NCBI GenBank assembly: GCA_905250075.1
Contig: CAJNOP010000060.1
Location: 693,351 to 757,350, forward strand
Reading direction: 5' to 3'
DNA length: 64,000 nt
From: Rotaria sp. Silwood1
Lineage: Eukaryota > Rotifera > Eurotatoria > Philodinida > Philodinidae
Shown: one piece after another, positions 35,554 to 49,600 of the stretch
Layout: each line of letters starts with the position of its first letter
How positions within the stretch are numbered: the first letter of the stretch is position 1
Translations under genes and position numbers: made by a program
Notes under the pieces: model-generated
Seen by the model: the letters and a program-made list of their open reading frames with translations, nothing else
The model's database searches: none
What the model was told of the DNA's origin: nothing

Positions 35554-37257
35554 TAATTCGATCGTTTAACAGAAAATTTATTTCTTATTCTTTACATGTT
35601 CTACATTGATTTTGGTATTTACTAATTACAAAATTATTATATCTACTATTATTATAATGAGTTTTCTTTTTCTTGAATAAATTATAGTTTTTGCTATTGT
35701 TTTCATGTTTATTATACAATTCTTCCACTAGTTTATACTTTTTCAGTTGATTACACGATTTAATCTGTTATTCATCAAGTACTTTTCATCAAGAATTTGA
35801 TATATGAGTAAAAGAAATATAAAAAAGAAACAAGTTATTTTATGCTAATGACAATCAGCAAAACCATAAAAAGCAACAAATTTTCATAACGATGTTCAAG
35901 TTCTTCTTTTTATCTTTCTTTTTTTTTTCTCGTGCAGTTTGAGTCTTTTGTATTTATACTCATCGTATTAACATCCATGCAGAAAAATTCATTCATAAGT
36001 GATAAATACATTGAATGTTAGCAGGTGAATATGCAATGAGTAATGTGAGTCAATAGAAAAAAAACAAGCATAAGAATAATAATAACAACAACGTTTATTC
36101 ATGTTGTTCAATAAAAATCAACAAAAATATAATTCATTATTAATGAATCATTATTCTCAAAGGTGTGATTAATTCTTTTTTTTATGAATAAGATAAAGTA
36201 TTAAGCAGAGTTTTGTTGTAAGACAAATTTGAAGATGATAGATTTAAGATAAGAATAATAGCTATTGAAATTATTATATAAATAGTTTTTAATCTAATGT
36301 AATTCCCGTTTTTGAAGAATTTCATGTAAATAGAACGAAAAATATATATATAGCTAATGAACGACACACCATCGATTTTCTTTTTAAAGGAAAAAAACGG
36401 TCTATAAAAGCAATTGAATGATGGTTAATATGGTTCTATAGAAGAAAAGAAACGAGCAAAATACAATTCTCTTCATGAATTGGAAAAGGAAAAAAAAAAG
36501 GAAAGTCATTGTTTGATCTTCAATCATCTTGATTGAAATTGTATACCACAAGTTCTTCTTTTAAATATAAGAATTAAGATTGACGATCGTATAAATAATT
36601 TCTTTTCGAGATATATATATAATTGCCTGAAGGCGCTACTAAAACACGCACACACTTCCAAGCTTTATGAAATCCTTCTTATTATATATGACATGAAGTA
36701 TCGATGATATTACTTCTAACAAAAAAATAATAGAAAAAAGGGGAAAAAAAAATAGCATGAGTTTCATGTTAATTATTAGTGATAGTTTTTACTGTATCTC
36801 TTTTATAATTAATTTGAAACATACAAGTGTTGATGAAAAAAGAAAAACAAATGGATGTATTTCTTAAGTTTTTCTTTTATTGTATTATTTCATTGAATCA
36901 CGATATATTCATTATCAAGTACATGATCTATCAAAGAAGGATCACGATTCTTATTCACACTTCATGTTCTTTTGTTTCTATGTTATATGCTCTTCACTTG
37001 GAAAAGAGGTCTTATTTTCAAATAGAGATATATATATATATGCTTTTTCAATACTTTTCCGTTTTTTTTCTCCCTCCTCTTCAACTGTAATCATGTAAGA
37101 ATACATTATGATACTTAGAAATGAGAAAGAATGACGGATGATGAAAAAAAAAAAAGAGCATAGAGAAGAAGGAAATTTTTCTTTAATATATATATATATT
37201 CCCCCTTTTCTTGACATGCTCTATTAGACAAAAATACAAGTGTAGAAAAAATTCATA

Positions 37258-40200
37258 ATGTTATTGTCACTTCAACAAGAATCGAAATTTTCTGCTGCAC
37301 TTTCAAAACGGTAGATATTTATTCAATAAGAAAATTGTTTAGATTAATGTTAAACGTATTAATATAATTATTTCTATAAATTTAGGTTTGAAAATGAAGG
37401 TGTACATACATTTTTGGAAAACTTCGAAGCTGTTGCACAAAAACATGAACGACGACGACAAAAAATAAAAAAAGATGTATATAGAAAAAAAAATGAAATT
37501 TTTCTTTTTTTATTAACTAAATCATTTTTTTTATTTATAAAAGGAAGAAATTGAAAATGAAAAATTTTCTTCGGAATATCGAAATCCATTTACTGTTAAA
37601 ACTCCAAGAATAACATCAAAAGAACATGAATTACTTTATATTGAAACATTATATACAATAAAACATAAAATTGGTACAACAACAACATCAAAATATATTC
37701 AAGGAGAAAATGATCTTTATGCTTATGCCCAAGAAGCATTTGGATTATTAAATGAAGATCATCAACGTTTATTAGAAAAAGCTAATGAAGAAAAAGTTTG
37801 TTTTTATTAATATAAATATGAAATTTTTAGAATTCTATTTGTTTTAGCCACCAATATTAATTTTAAATGTTGAAATAGTTGAAGCAAAAGATCTTGAAGC
37901 AAAAGATGCCAATGGTAAATAAATTTCTTTAATTAAAAAAAAATAATAATAATAATAATAATAATAATTTTCATTTGAAATAAACTAGGATTTTCTGATC
38001 CTTATTGCATGTTGGGTATTGTACCTGAAATGCGTCATTTTCTTACAACTCAACAATCAAATGGTGGCGGATTATCTTCAGATGAAGAAGGAGCTAATAC
38101 TAATACATCACATGATAGTAAACTTGGTTTTATCAAACGTTTAAAAAGTTTTCGAAAATCAACACATCGACGTGGACAAGGACGTGAAAAAACTGCTTCA
38201 ACAAGTAGTACAAATTCACAAAATTATTCTAGTTTAAGAGATAAACTTCCGGCAAAATATATTCAAACAACAGATGTTAAAACCGCAACATTAAATCCTG
38301 TTTGGATGGAAAAATTTCGTTTGTAAATATTTAATAAGATATAAAATTTTATATATTGATTGTTTTCTTTTTTCTTTCAAAGTCATATTGAAAGTGGAAA
38401 AACTGAAACTTTTCATTTGGATATATGGGATCATGATGATGAATTTTCTGTAATTGAAGCAGCAAAAAAATTAAATCAAGTACAAGGTTTTAAAGGACTT
38501 AATCGTTATTTTAAACAAATTGCTCAATCAGCACGAACAAATTATTTAAATGATAGTTCACATGTTGATGATTTTTTAGGTTCTGTTAATCTTAAAATAA
38601 GTGTATGTTTTATTTAAAATTAAATTCTTTGGATTTCTTTCTTCTTTTTTTTTTTTTTTATATATCTTCAATAGGAAATTCCATCAACCGGAATTGATAA
38701 ATGGTTTTCATTAGAAGGTCGTAATGAAAATTCTAAAGTTCGAGGACAAATACACATTCGAGCTAATTTAACAACACGAGAAGATCGTGGAATATCTGAA
38801 GAAGATAATTGGACGGATATTAAAGAGCACGTTGAACTTTTACAAATATTTATTGATCATGAATTAAAAAAATTTAAGGTTTGAAGTTTTTCTTTAATCT
38901 ACAAATAATACGTACTCAAGTTTTTCTCAAAATAATTTTAATATATCTATTTATATATATAAGGAAGTAGAAAACTTTTATATATCATTTTCAGTTATTA
39001 AAATCGAGGTAACATTTAAATAATTATTAGATTTTTTTTTTCTTTTAAATTCAGGGTGAAACAACAGAATGGACAGGTGAATTATCACGTGATGCTGAAA
39101 CAATTTTACATCAACATGCAATACAAGGTGGTATAACAGATATTCAACGTTCAATGTGTCGTTGGATAGCATATTCAAAAAAACATTTTGAACATATTTT
39201 AACACATAAATTATTATTATCAGTTACTGAACAATTAGAACAAACATGGAAACCAACGTCATTAAGTAGAGATGAAAGTAATATGTTAAAAGAAGCATTT
39301 ATTTTATTTATAAACCATTGTTTTAAACAATTAACTAAAATTCGAGAACTTTTTCCAGCTACTAATAAAACTGCAATGGAAAGACTTGAAAAAATTTTAA
39401 CGTAAAGTCAAACAAAAACATGTAGATATATTTCTTTTTTTTAAATCTTTTGTTTTTTTTTATAAAGGATTCTCGTGAAATTACATAGTATAGAAGTATT
39501 TCGACATTGTTGTCCATTTCAAAACAGTCTTCAACATGAATTAACATCAATAATTAAAGTAAGATGTTGGAAGAAAAACAAAAAAAATTTATTAAAAATT
39601 AATATTTTCTTTTTTCTTATTAAGACTGGAACAATTGAATGGTTTGATCGAATGGCTATACAAATAACAAAACCACGCTTAAGAGTAAGTCTTATTTCAA
39701 TCCTTATTCAAAAAGAAAAACTTTCTTTTTCTTCACTAGTCTGATGAAGATACATTGAGAAATACAAGTGAATTGGTTTATGCTATGGTTGCAGATGGTA
39801 AGTTGACTTCGACGCGAATTTTTCTATGGACTTGACTTTAGCAAAAAAACAATTAGTGAGTCCATATGTATCGGAATATTAAAAAACTAATTATAAATGA
39901 TACTCTTATGATTTAGTATACAATAGAAGTACACTTCATCTTTCAGTTAAAATCTTTCGATGATATATTATAGAGGATTTGAAATTTCTTTTTTTCTTTT
40001 ATTTTTCTTCTGGATTAATCTTAAGGAGTTTAAAATATGTCTGAAATCGTATTAAATCAAAGATTTTTTAAAGGTATATAATATTGATATGAAAGAACCA
40101 GAATGAGTGCAAGTCACCATAAATGTACTCATAGATAATGAAATGAAATACAAGAATACTGTAGATTTTTCAATATTTAATAATATGCGACAGTTTCGAA

Positions 40201-43200
40201 GAATATATGACATGTCATATTTCTTGTTTAGCCCACTCGTCTATCAAATATTACAATCCAGTATTTGATTCGTATGTTCATTATATTAATAAAAATATTT
40301 TAGTAAAATTTTCTTTAATTTAGAATTGTAAAAATGTCATTTTATAATATATCATTTAAAAAAATTGATGAACAAGTAAAACAATATTTTTAAAATTATA
40401 TTATTTTTTTTTCTGTTTTCTTTTAAAAACATAAAAGTTAATGAATGTTGTCATAAAAACTCTTGAAGAAGAAGTAAGATTTCTATTATTAATTGAATTT
40501 TGAAAGACATGTTTTTAAATCCATAGCTTGGTGATCAAATTCATCAATCTCCATCGACATTTTTAGAAACAAAAGAACCTGATTCAGTTGATGTTCTTGC
40601 ATTTTCAGCAGCAGCTGAACAAACAAGTTTATGTTTATTTGAACTTTATTTATCACTTCATGAATTATCAAAATATAAAATTTATGTTTACGAAACGTAT
40701 GTATTAAAAATATTTTTAATTATTTTCAAAAGAAAAAAATACAAAAAATGCTTCTTTTTTTTTTAATTCAGTGATCGAGCGAACCTAAAAATTACTCATT
40801 ATTATATGTACTTTGGTGTAGCTGTTAACAAATGGTTATCACTCGCTCGAAATAAAATTCTTCATCGTGTTGAACGTTCAGTTGAAAAAGATACATATGA
40901 AGCTGCATTAACATCAGTATACAATGTTAAATTTACACCTTCCTCATTAGATGTATCGAGTTGCTTTAGCCAAATATCACAATTTTGGCGACGATTAGGT
41001 ATCAGAAAAAAAAAGTTTCTTTTTCAAATATAAAAAATAAATTTTTCAAAATTTAGCATGGCCGGATATAATCACTTCAATAGCATATTTAATAAAAATA
41101 ACTGAAGATACAGCAAATGCAACACGTCTTTATGCCACATTAGTTGAAGGAAAACTTAATGCAAGAAAATTTTATGAAACAAGTGATATAACTTATTATG
41201 CACAAGAAGTAAATTAATTTTCTTTTGTTTTTGATATAAAACATTTTTTTTTGTTTTAAATTTTTATTTAGCTTTCATTAGCTATAAATGATATTGAACG
41301 TATAAGAGAATCATTTAAAACTTTACCCATTGAATTATCTTATGATAAATTATTAGTAGCAGCTGAAAAATTTCATTCAATTGCTGCTGTTGATGAAAAT
41401 AGAAAACAAATTGAAACAACTGTTGCTACATGTAGTCATGAAATCATTGATAAAATTAATCAAATTTTAAGTAAAGTTGTTGTTAAGATGGAAATGGAAT
41501 TAAAACAACATATATTTCATATTATGGAAACATCCGAACATGTTCCACTTCAAGATGCTATTCAACCATTGCTTACATATCTTGATTCTCGATTTTTACC
41601 ATTTAAAGATTTTTTAATAAGACAAAACCATATAAGGTAATGTAGTTAAGGATAAAAAGAAACAGGTTTTGCGCAGCAACAAAGTGTAAGAAGTACTTCT
41701 CGACTTTGTTAGAATGTTTTTGTCAGAATAATTCAAAATAGAATTTTGCTAATGACTACCTAGAATCATTTCTTCTAAAATGTAGGATAATACAGTCTAA
41801 TAAAGAACTTCATTAAGATATAGAACGACAGCTTCACGTTCAGTTTTCTTTTTAAGGAAAAGTCTTAAGAGATTTATCTTTGTAAAGAAAATTTGTAGGA
41901 AGACAAGATATATAGAACAAAAGCATTTCATGACATGTATTCATCTATTGGATTTATAAAGAAACGAGAATGAAAATAATATTGGTTGTCAACATATTAA
42001 TATAAAAAAAAAGCATCACATACATGAAAACACCTATTGTATTGAATGTCCATCAAACAATACAATGTGAATAACTGTTGAAGAATTCAAAGAATTATGC
42101 TTTTAGAAGTTTACTTTAAGTTGTTCAAAGTTTTATTCAGCATAATTCTTTTAAATGAGCAAAGTGTACATACTAGAATAAAGATTATATTCAATTCGTA
42201 CTCAAAGTTCCGTTATCAACGTTTATAATACGAACTTATGTGTCACAACTCGTTTAATAATATGGGTAGTTTTTTTTCGAATACTCATCGATTTACTTAT
42301 ATATGACATTTACAAGTGTAATACAGTATCTCATTGCTACAATCGATATTTAACTTTTTTTTTTAGTAACTTTGAGGTTCAGTGTTCTTTTACCGCTCAT
42401 AGATCAACGAATTCGTTTAACATATCTAAGAAACTTGAAAATCAATTTTATAAAATTCTATGTAAATTTTGGAATCGTTCAAAATATTTTGATATTGAAT
42501 ATGTTAGTGAGCTTGAAAACATTTTGTAGCAGAAAGATGCAACCACAGTAAATTAACTCTGGAATATTCTTAACGTCTTTATTTGTTTAAAGTGTGAAGC
42601 ATAAAGTGAAATTAGTTTTCTGTTAAATATCTTTTGGAAAAGTTCTCACATGAATAATCAATTTCCTTGATTCTCTACCCTAGTCGAAAAATACGGTACG
42701 TATATGGTCGTTAACAGTTATATACAGATCGTTTGCACACTGGATTTTGCCTGTAAAATTTCGTGACCCTGTTTAGTGATAATATGATATTTATAAAATC
42801 ACATGAAGCACAAATGCAATATCTCGTATTACAGGTTGAAGAAGATAACGATGAAATACGAACCGTTTTCGTACTGTTGATCACCATAAGCAAGGCAAAA
42901 TGCAAATACTTGTAACCATTGTCCTCGACTATGAACAGATGCTCATGACGATACGTTTCCATGTCCGATGATAATGTTTGCTCTTGTTGTCTTTCTCGGA
43001 TTTTTTAAAAAGGTGACACCAGTGCAAAATAGACTACAAGTTGTTTTTATTTATTTACAATTAATATATAGTTTTTTAGTTGAGTTTTTAAAACGATCTA
43101 TATATTTCTAATCGTTTTTACTTCTATTTAATAGATTATTAGAACTTGTTTGGTCTATTCTCATCGATCAGTTTTTATTGGAAATTGAAAAAATATCAAA

Positions 43201-44360
43201 ACCAGTAGGAATATAACTATTTTCTTAAACTTATATTTTTGCTTCTGTTTTTTCTAATAAAATTTAGCGAACAACATCATATTATGCACGATTAATGAAA
43301 TGTCTGGATTCATTTGTTGAGTACTTTAATACTGATGAACAATGTTTACCAAAAGAAGCACTCAAAACTGACAAATATAAAGTAAAAATAAAAGATAATT
43401 GAAATAACAAACCAATCATCATTTCTTATCTTCTAGTTAATAAAAAAATTACTAAAATATTATTCAACAGACACATATTCATTAATCAAATTATATTATC
43501 AAGTTAGTTGATTATTCAGTCTTATAACTATATTCGTCATTTTCTTTAGGACAAATTACAAGAACAAGAACGTATTGGGCTTCTAAATCAACCTTCACTT
43601 TTAACGGATTTAGGAAAACTTTATTGTCATGCATATTATCACTTAAAAGAAGAAACATTATATGTTGAAAGTAAATTTTTCATTTTGATTATTTGTTTTA
43701 AGAAAAAAAAAAAAAAACATCAACTATTTTTAGTTATATCATGCAAAAATCTTAAACCCTGTGATTCAAATGGTTTAAGGTATTAACGAAATTTTTCAAT
43801 TAAAATAAAACAAATAATTCGTTCTGTTTTAGTGATCCATATGTTGAAATTCAATTATGTCCAAAATTTTTATATCCTCATATTGAAAAACAACAAACAT
43901 CAATTATTAAGAAAACATTAAATCCATCATTTAATGAAAAATTTGAATTGTAGGAAAAATAAATAAATAAATCTTGCATTTTTTCTTGTTTTTTTTTAGT
44001 CGTTTAACAGAAAAAGAATGTACTTTATCCGGTGGTTTTATACATTTTATTGTAATGGATCATGATTTAATGTGGTCAAATGACTTCGAAGGAGAAGCTT
44101 TTCTTGAAATATCAAAATTACCTGGAATTCCCAATGATTCAACTAATGATTGTCGATCTTTAGATGAATTAAAAAAAATTGAACTTCCATTAACACATCC
44201 AAAAGGTTTGTTGAAAAATAAATCAAAAATTTTGTCGATTTAAAAATAATTTGTTATTTTAGCTGTACGAAGTCGTATTATTGAAATATTAGAACAACGT
44301 GTATCAGATAAAACGGCTATTGACTTTGTTCGACAGCGACGTGAAGCCGAAAATCAATAA
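37258..44360 (+). CDS. UNC13D: Munc13-4 (UNC13D): C2-MHD-MHD-C2 vesicle priming protein
   Basis: Twenty-six exons: 37258-37310, 37386-37476, 37544-37795, 37848-37914, 37989-38322, 38383-38602, 38675-38878, 39055-39401, 39468-39558, 39625-39684, 39740-39797, 40232-40271, 40324-40375, 40438-40473, 40527-40696, 40772-40998, 41057-41208, 41272-41636, 43135-43204, 43268-43381, 43437-43502, 43550-43670, 43734-43779, 43833-43949, 44000-44205, 44263-44360. Total 1218 aa, in frame throughout. Munc13-4 primes and tethers secretory lysosomes by calcium-dependent membrane and SNARE binding. First C2: [20 protein letters not shown] then [18 protein letters not shown] and DDFLGSVNL. Before it lies [20 protein letters not shown], a Munc13-4/BAIAP3-group feature. 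The MHD regions include [25 protein letters not shown] and [11 protein letters not shown]. Second C2: [33 protein letters not shown] and [15 protein letters not shown]. No C1 domain is present. The C2A top loop carries a long Ser/Lys insert (38052-38240). Confidence 0.92.
37938..37967 (+). repeat. (AAT)n microsatellite in a Munc13-4 intron
   Basis: About ten AAT units within the short intron between exons 4 and 5 (37915-37988). Probably length-polymorphic. Confidence 0.8.
41637..43134 (+). other. Long intron of Munc13-4
   Basis: 1.5 kb between the exons ending HIR and starting LLELVWS. It contains an imperfect hairpin at 41678-41710 (arms AACAAAGT/ACTTTGTT around GAAGTACTTC). I see nothing else. 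Confidence 0.7.
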
Positions 44361-46671
44361 ATATTAAAACCTTTCTTTTCCGGTTCCTTTTCTTTTTTTT
44401 TTTCTAATATAAAATATATGAATAAATATTAATTCATGTCTACAGAAAGACATACATATTTTTCTTTGATTGAATCTGAATTCTATTTTGATTAAAATAA
44501 AAAATGATCATACTATTTATTCATCATTTTCGGACAGTAAGTTTTGAGTATTCTTAGCTAGTCGTTGTATGAATAAAACTCTGTTTAACAATCTATCAAG
44601 TTTCATATAAAACGCCTTTTTATGGAACTCACAAATATTTTCGAACAAAACAATGAGTATAAGATTAAATTGAAGTTTTTACGACTTCCCATCTCATACC
44701 CTAGCAACCGAGGATGGACAGATATCCTTGAGTACATTTTCTTAGTTACAGGAACAGGCGCAGTAGAAATAACAGTACTTCGACCACTTTGAAATTTTCT
44801 AGAATCTTCCAAAGCATTCGACGACTCTCAAATTTCTATGGTAGATCCTAACTAGCTCACATATTGCAGATTTTGGTATTAAATGGAGCGAAAGGATCTT
44901 ATTGTAGGTGTCAATCAGTAGAATTGTAGTGCGATTGATCTAGCAGGATCAGAATAAGACAGACATAGAAAAATATGAAATGATTGAATGCTAAGTTTAG
45001 ACAAAATTCAACAGTCTATGTCAAAATTCGTGGAGAGAAACGATGGTATGTTTGAAAGCTTACTAAATAATTAAATCCATGTTTATAGTAGACTAATATA
45101 GCGGTTGAATCGACGAATCGAAGAATAGATTGGTATTTGACGCTCCCTATAATATGTATTGTATACATTATCATGAGGAGAAAATAATTTACGTATTGAA
45201 GATGTGTCTGACAGGACACAGATTTTTTGCGAATGTAACGATGTTAGATGACTCAAATAGATTGTTAGAATACTAATTCTCAATGCAAACATTTTTGAAA
45301 TAATAAAATTTCAGAGCGTGCATATCTATTTAAAAAACTCTTGTAATTTTGATATATTTATTTATTTGACATTTTATTAAAATATTTTGATCCTTCTGAT
45401 AATATATAATAAATTTGTAACAGTCATAATTTGTAAGCTTCACATTTTGATTTCTCATAGAGCCTCATTCACAAGTTTTATTGCATAATTCATTAAAATT
45501 CGATGGAAAGAAATTTTCGTCATATGTTGAACGCGTTTGTCGTGAAAAAAACATAAAGTTCCTATCATGCATGAGTACATTATATTTATCATTAATGATG
45601 ATCGTTAGAAATATTTTATTGATAGTTATTTATCTCTCGTTATAGTTATGTAGAATAATTAAAAATTCAATGAGTGAAACAGTACATGAAATGTCTAATG
45701 ATGTTATTCTAAAAGTGGTTGTAGCTTATTTAGCTATAATAAGGTTATAATGAAGGTTATTGGCCTGATAAAAAGAACAAAGCTGGATGACAGACACATT
45801 CCATAAATATAGAATTCATCCAATAGCAAGAATTAAGTTGTCGGCTTTTTCTATGTGCTTTAGGTTATGTTAGAGTTGTACCAAAATAATTTGATTAGAC
45901 AACCAGTGAAAAAGTTATGAAGACAAAAAAACAAGACTTTTACAATTTCAACAACTTGCTGAAATCAAATAATACATGTTTTTTTTTTGATAAAATTTAC
46001 TTTTTACGATTTTGAATTGAGTTCTCAGGTTCTTATTGTATATCTCAAAAAATATGAGTGTTGAACTTCAATATAAGGAACTGTAATAATCTCTGATTCG
46101 AATCGAGAAAAGAAAACTAAGATGTGTTGAATAGTATTTATGAATTTGTCTTATGCATCAGAAAAAAATAAGCTTCTCTATTTTGAAACACGATGCTTTT
46201 TTTAGTAATTCTCCTCATATTGTCTTTTCTGATAAATGATATGATTTTCGTCGTATAAGCTTTCGACAATATTCAAGAATCGAGAAAGCCAAATTCATAA
46301 GCTGTTAATGAGCTTTCAACAGAGATCTAGTAATTCCCCGAAGAAAATCGACCATGGATCTTTAGTTTTCTATCAATTGCGTCATTTATAATAGTTCAAA
46401 ACATGTATATTCTATGATAATGTTCATAGTTAACACATTCATTTCTAAATATTGCTTCATTAGTTTGGTTATGAAAGCAAAAAATATTGTGTCGTCTTTT
46501 TTTTTAGTTAGGCAATCATGAAATTGTTGGGGAGTAAAAAATTACTTCCTGTTTTTCAGTTCTTCGACATGCTTCTATCAAATATTATTATTATTATGTT
46601 ATTGAAGTTAATTTATGAAATGCATTTTACTCGTTTATCAACTGTCTTTTGTGTTGGAACTAAAAAGAATT
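44361..46671. other. Intergenic region between convergent Munc13-4 and ODAD2
   Basis: 2.3 kb, AT-rich. A degenerate repeat copy lies near 44630-44830 (compare 11296 and 27945). No gene was recognised. Confidence 0.4.
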
Positions 46672-49600
46672 TCAATAATAAAATTTATTTTTCTTGTTAA
46701 ATTGATAAATATTACCTCGAGAAATATCTTTAACAATAGTTCGTTCGACTTGTCTATTAGCATTAAGTAATTGACGCATATTTCTTAATGCATTAGCAGA
46801 TTTTTCTTGAACAATTTGATCATCATCACCAATCAATTTAAGCAAATTCTATCGATAGAATAAACAAAAATCTTCATATTTTTGTTATTGAAATGGTATA
46901 TTCTCTTACAGTCGCTATCCCAACATCATGTAGAATAACACAATTCGATGGAACACGAGAAAGATCATAAATGATTTTAGTTAATGATTTATAAAGTTCT
47001 GGATCTTGTTCTTCTAAATAATTTTTCAATACTATCATAATACGTCGATTACCAAATTGTTCTTGATTTTTCGGTAAATCTAATAGATTAGCTATTGCAT
47101 CACAAAATGGTTTTCTCAATTGAGAATAATCCTATTCAACAAGAAAAAAAATATTATTTTATTTAAAAATTTAATAAACAAAAAACTCAACTAGATCATT
47201 TAATTGAGAAATTTTCGAAACAATTCCAAGATCTGTTAGAATTTCTAGATTATGTTCATCTTTAACAATTTCAGCAATAATTGCTAAAGTAACTCCAAGT
47301 AAATCAATATTGTCCGTTGATAATGTATTTAAAATTAAATAAAAAATACCATCGAATGTACGCATTAATTCACCATGATTCTTAAAAAATAAAAATTAAA
47401 TAAAACTTTCTATATTATATATGAAAAAATCAAACATACTTCAATTGAAGCAAGACAATTTCTAATTGTCCATCCAGCAGCTATTTTAATAGATGATGCA
47501 GCTAATTTAAATAATGTCCACAATTCTTGTAAACCGTTATTATCAATAATCATCCTTTAAAAAAAAAACAATATTAAAGATTTTTGTTTTCGACAAGAAA
47601 GAAAATAACATGTGGTAAAGTAATAATTTGTAGAGACACAAACTTCATTTTTAACAGTGCAATTCATAAAAAAAACCTGTATATATATATTTCTTGGATC
47701 ACATAATTGATTGGTCGTTCTGTTAAAGTTTCAGTGATATGTTAGAATAATGCAACCCACAGATCGGATATTCATACTTGCACCTGGGTACCAATATGGA
47801 AAGTTGTATCTATATAGTACTCTATCTCAAGAGTACCAAGAAGCGTATGAATTTACTTAGACGTACTTTCAAGTTTCTTTTATAGAAAGAACTCTGTTGA
47901 AACAATAGATTAAGAGACATTTGTCAGTTGTTGAGGTAACTAGGAAATTGCCATTTGAAAAATACCTATTTTTATTGATCAACAATCTATACATAGATTG
48001 TCATAATGTATATATTTTGTTTAACTTTAATTTTCATTTTGATAGAAAAACCTCGCTAACCTAGTTTTTTTTTATTGTCAATTTTTATAATAGGAAGATT
48101 CGCTTTATCATATTCATACTTTCATTACTATTATCATCAGCAACAATTATATAAATGTTTCATGAAGTACACTTTTTATCTTATTGCTTTTTCAGATATA
48201 AAAAAAAAAACTTACTTTGATGCTTCTTTATCTTTTCCACATTTTTGTAATATAAATAAAATATTTAATTGAATTTCTGAATTATTCTCATTTTGTAAAT
48301 AAAAAATAAAATCTGAAAAAATTTTTTCTTGTTTAAATAATTCTATTGTTTGAGAAATTTTTGTTAGTTCATTTAACGATTTAATAATACGTAATAAATA
48401 CAAAAAATTTGAAGAATCTTTAAAAAATTTTATCATATTTAATATAATATCATTTGATATATTTTCATTATTTCGAATGAATTCTGTTAAAATATTTATT
48501 ATTGAACAAAATATTGATGGATCCTTAGTTTGATCTAATAAACCTTTTAATTTTTTAAAACCATATTGATAAATATGTTGTAAAAGATTTAAATCAAGTG
48601 ATAAATAATAAAGAGATTCACATATAGCTCGAGTTAATTCAATTTTCGTTAAATCAATTAAATTTAATAAAGATATTATTAAATTTGTATCGATTATTTG
48701 TAAACGAAATATTGGCTATGAAGAAATAAAAAATCTTATTTTTATATATTTCATAATGAATGTTTACGATAGTGAAATTCAAAAAAAAATTTAATTTTTT
48801 AGACTCAGATGAATCGTCAGGTATTAGAGATACTTTTAAAAAAGTGTTACAATTTGTACAAGTCCAGTTTTTATATAAAAATGATATGCAATGCAATTTA
48901 ATTGAAGTTATGAATTTGTAAAACAGTTCTTCTTTTCATTTTTTTTGAGATTCAGAAAACTTCTGTAGAGCCCATACTGTTTTTTGAATATGATAAAAAT
49001 CTTAATTCTGATTTGAATTCAAAATTGAGTATAAACAGTTCTTGTTCTATGTTGGTCCAAAATGAAATTCAGTCGTTAGCCACGTGACTTTCCAGAATTA
49101 AATCGTCTATATCTCAGCTTTCAGAACATCCATAGAACTAATCTTTATGAGAGTGCGAGTATGTGAGGATTTTTCTTCATCAATAACAACCTTGTCTTTT
49201 TTTTATGAATCTCGCTTTGTTCTTATTAAAAAACATGATTTGCTGCTATTCAAAATCACCCTGAGTGTATGCTATAACACATATATATTCTAACAATATT
49301 AGCTGCAGCCCTCATATTTATCCTAGATTAAGATTTTTTTGTAACATCTTGTAAAAGTCGATTAGTGGTTCGAACATTCTTTCAAAAGTCGTCTTACTAA
49401 AACTAGTACACAAAATGTTTGAATTCATATTGAATAACAATAGAAAATTCTTGTTTGATATCATCATAAAATACATTTACAGAATATTCTATTGATTAGT
49501 AGAAATGTCTTACTATCTGAAGAAGAATTGCAAAGAATGAAATAATTGGTGTTGATACATCATTTGAAATATTTAAAATAATTTTAATTAAAATTTTTCC

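Larger units (their letters stand above)
33076..37245. other. Long non-coding stretch (possible first intron of Munc13-4)
   Basis: Mostly AT-rich with long homopolymers and TA microsatellites (for example 33354-33364). It contains the AAGGCC repeat patch, the N gap and the poly-G tract described separately. No coding exon was recognised. Confidence 0.5.

Noticed and set aside
35391..35609. 72-codon open frame around the gap
   Set aside because: Almost half of it is unknown bases and the rest is poly-G translated as glycine.
40272..40323. A longer exon ending at GTAAAA (40303)
   Set aside because: It would leave an intron of only 21 nt and the wrong phase. Donor GTATGT at 40272 gives a 52-nt intron and keeps the Munc13-4 frame.
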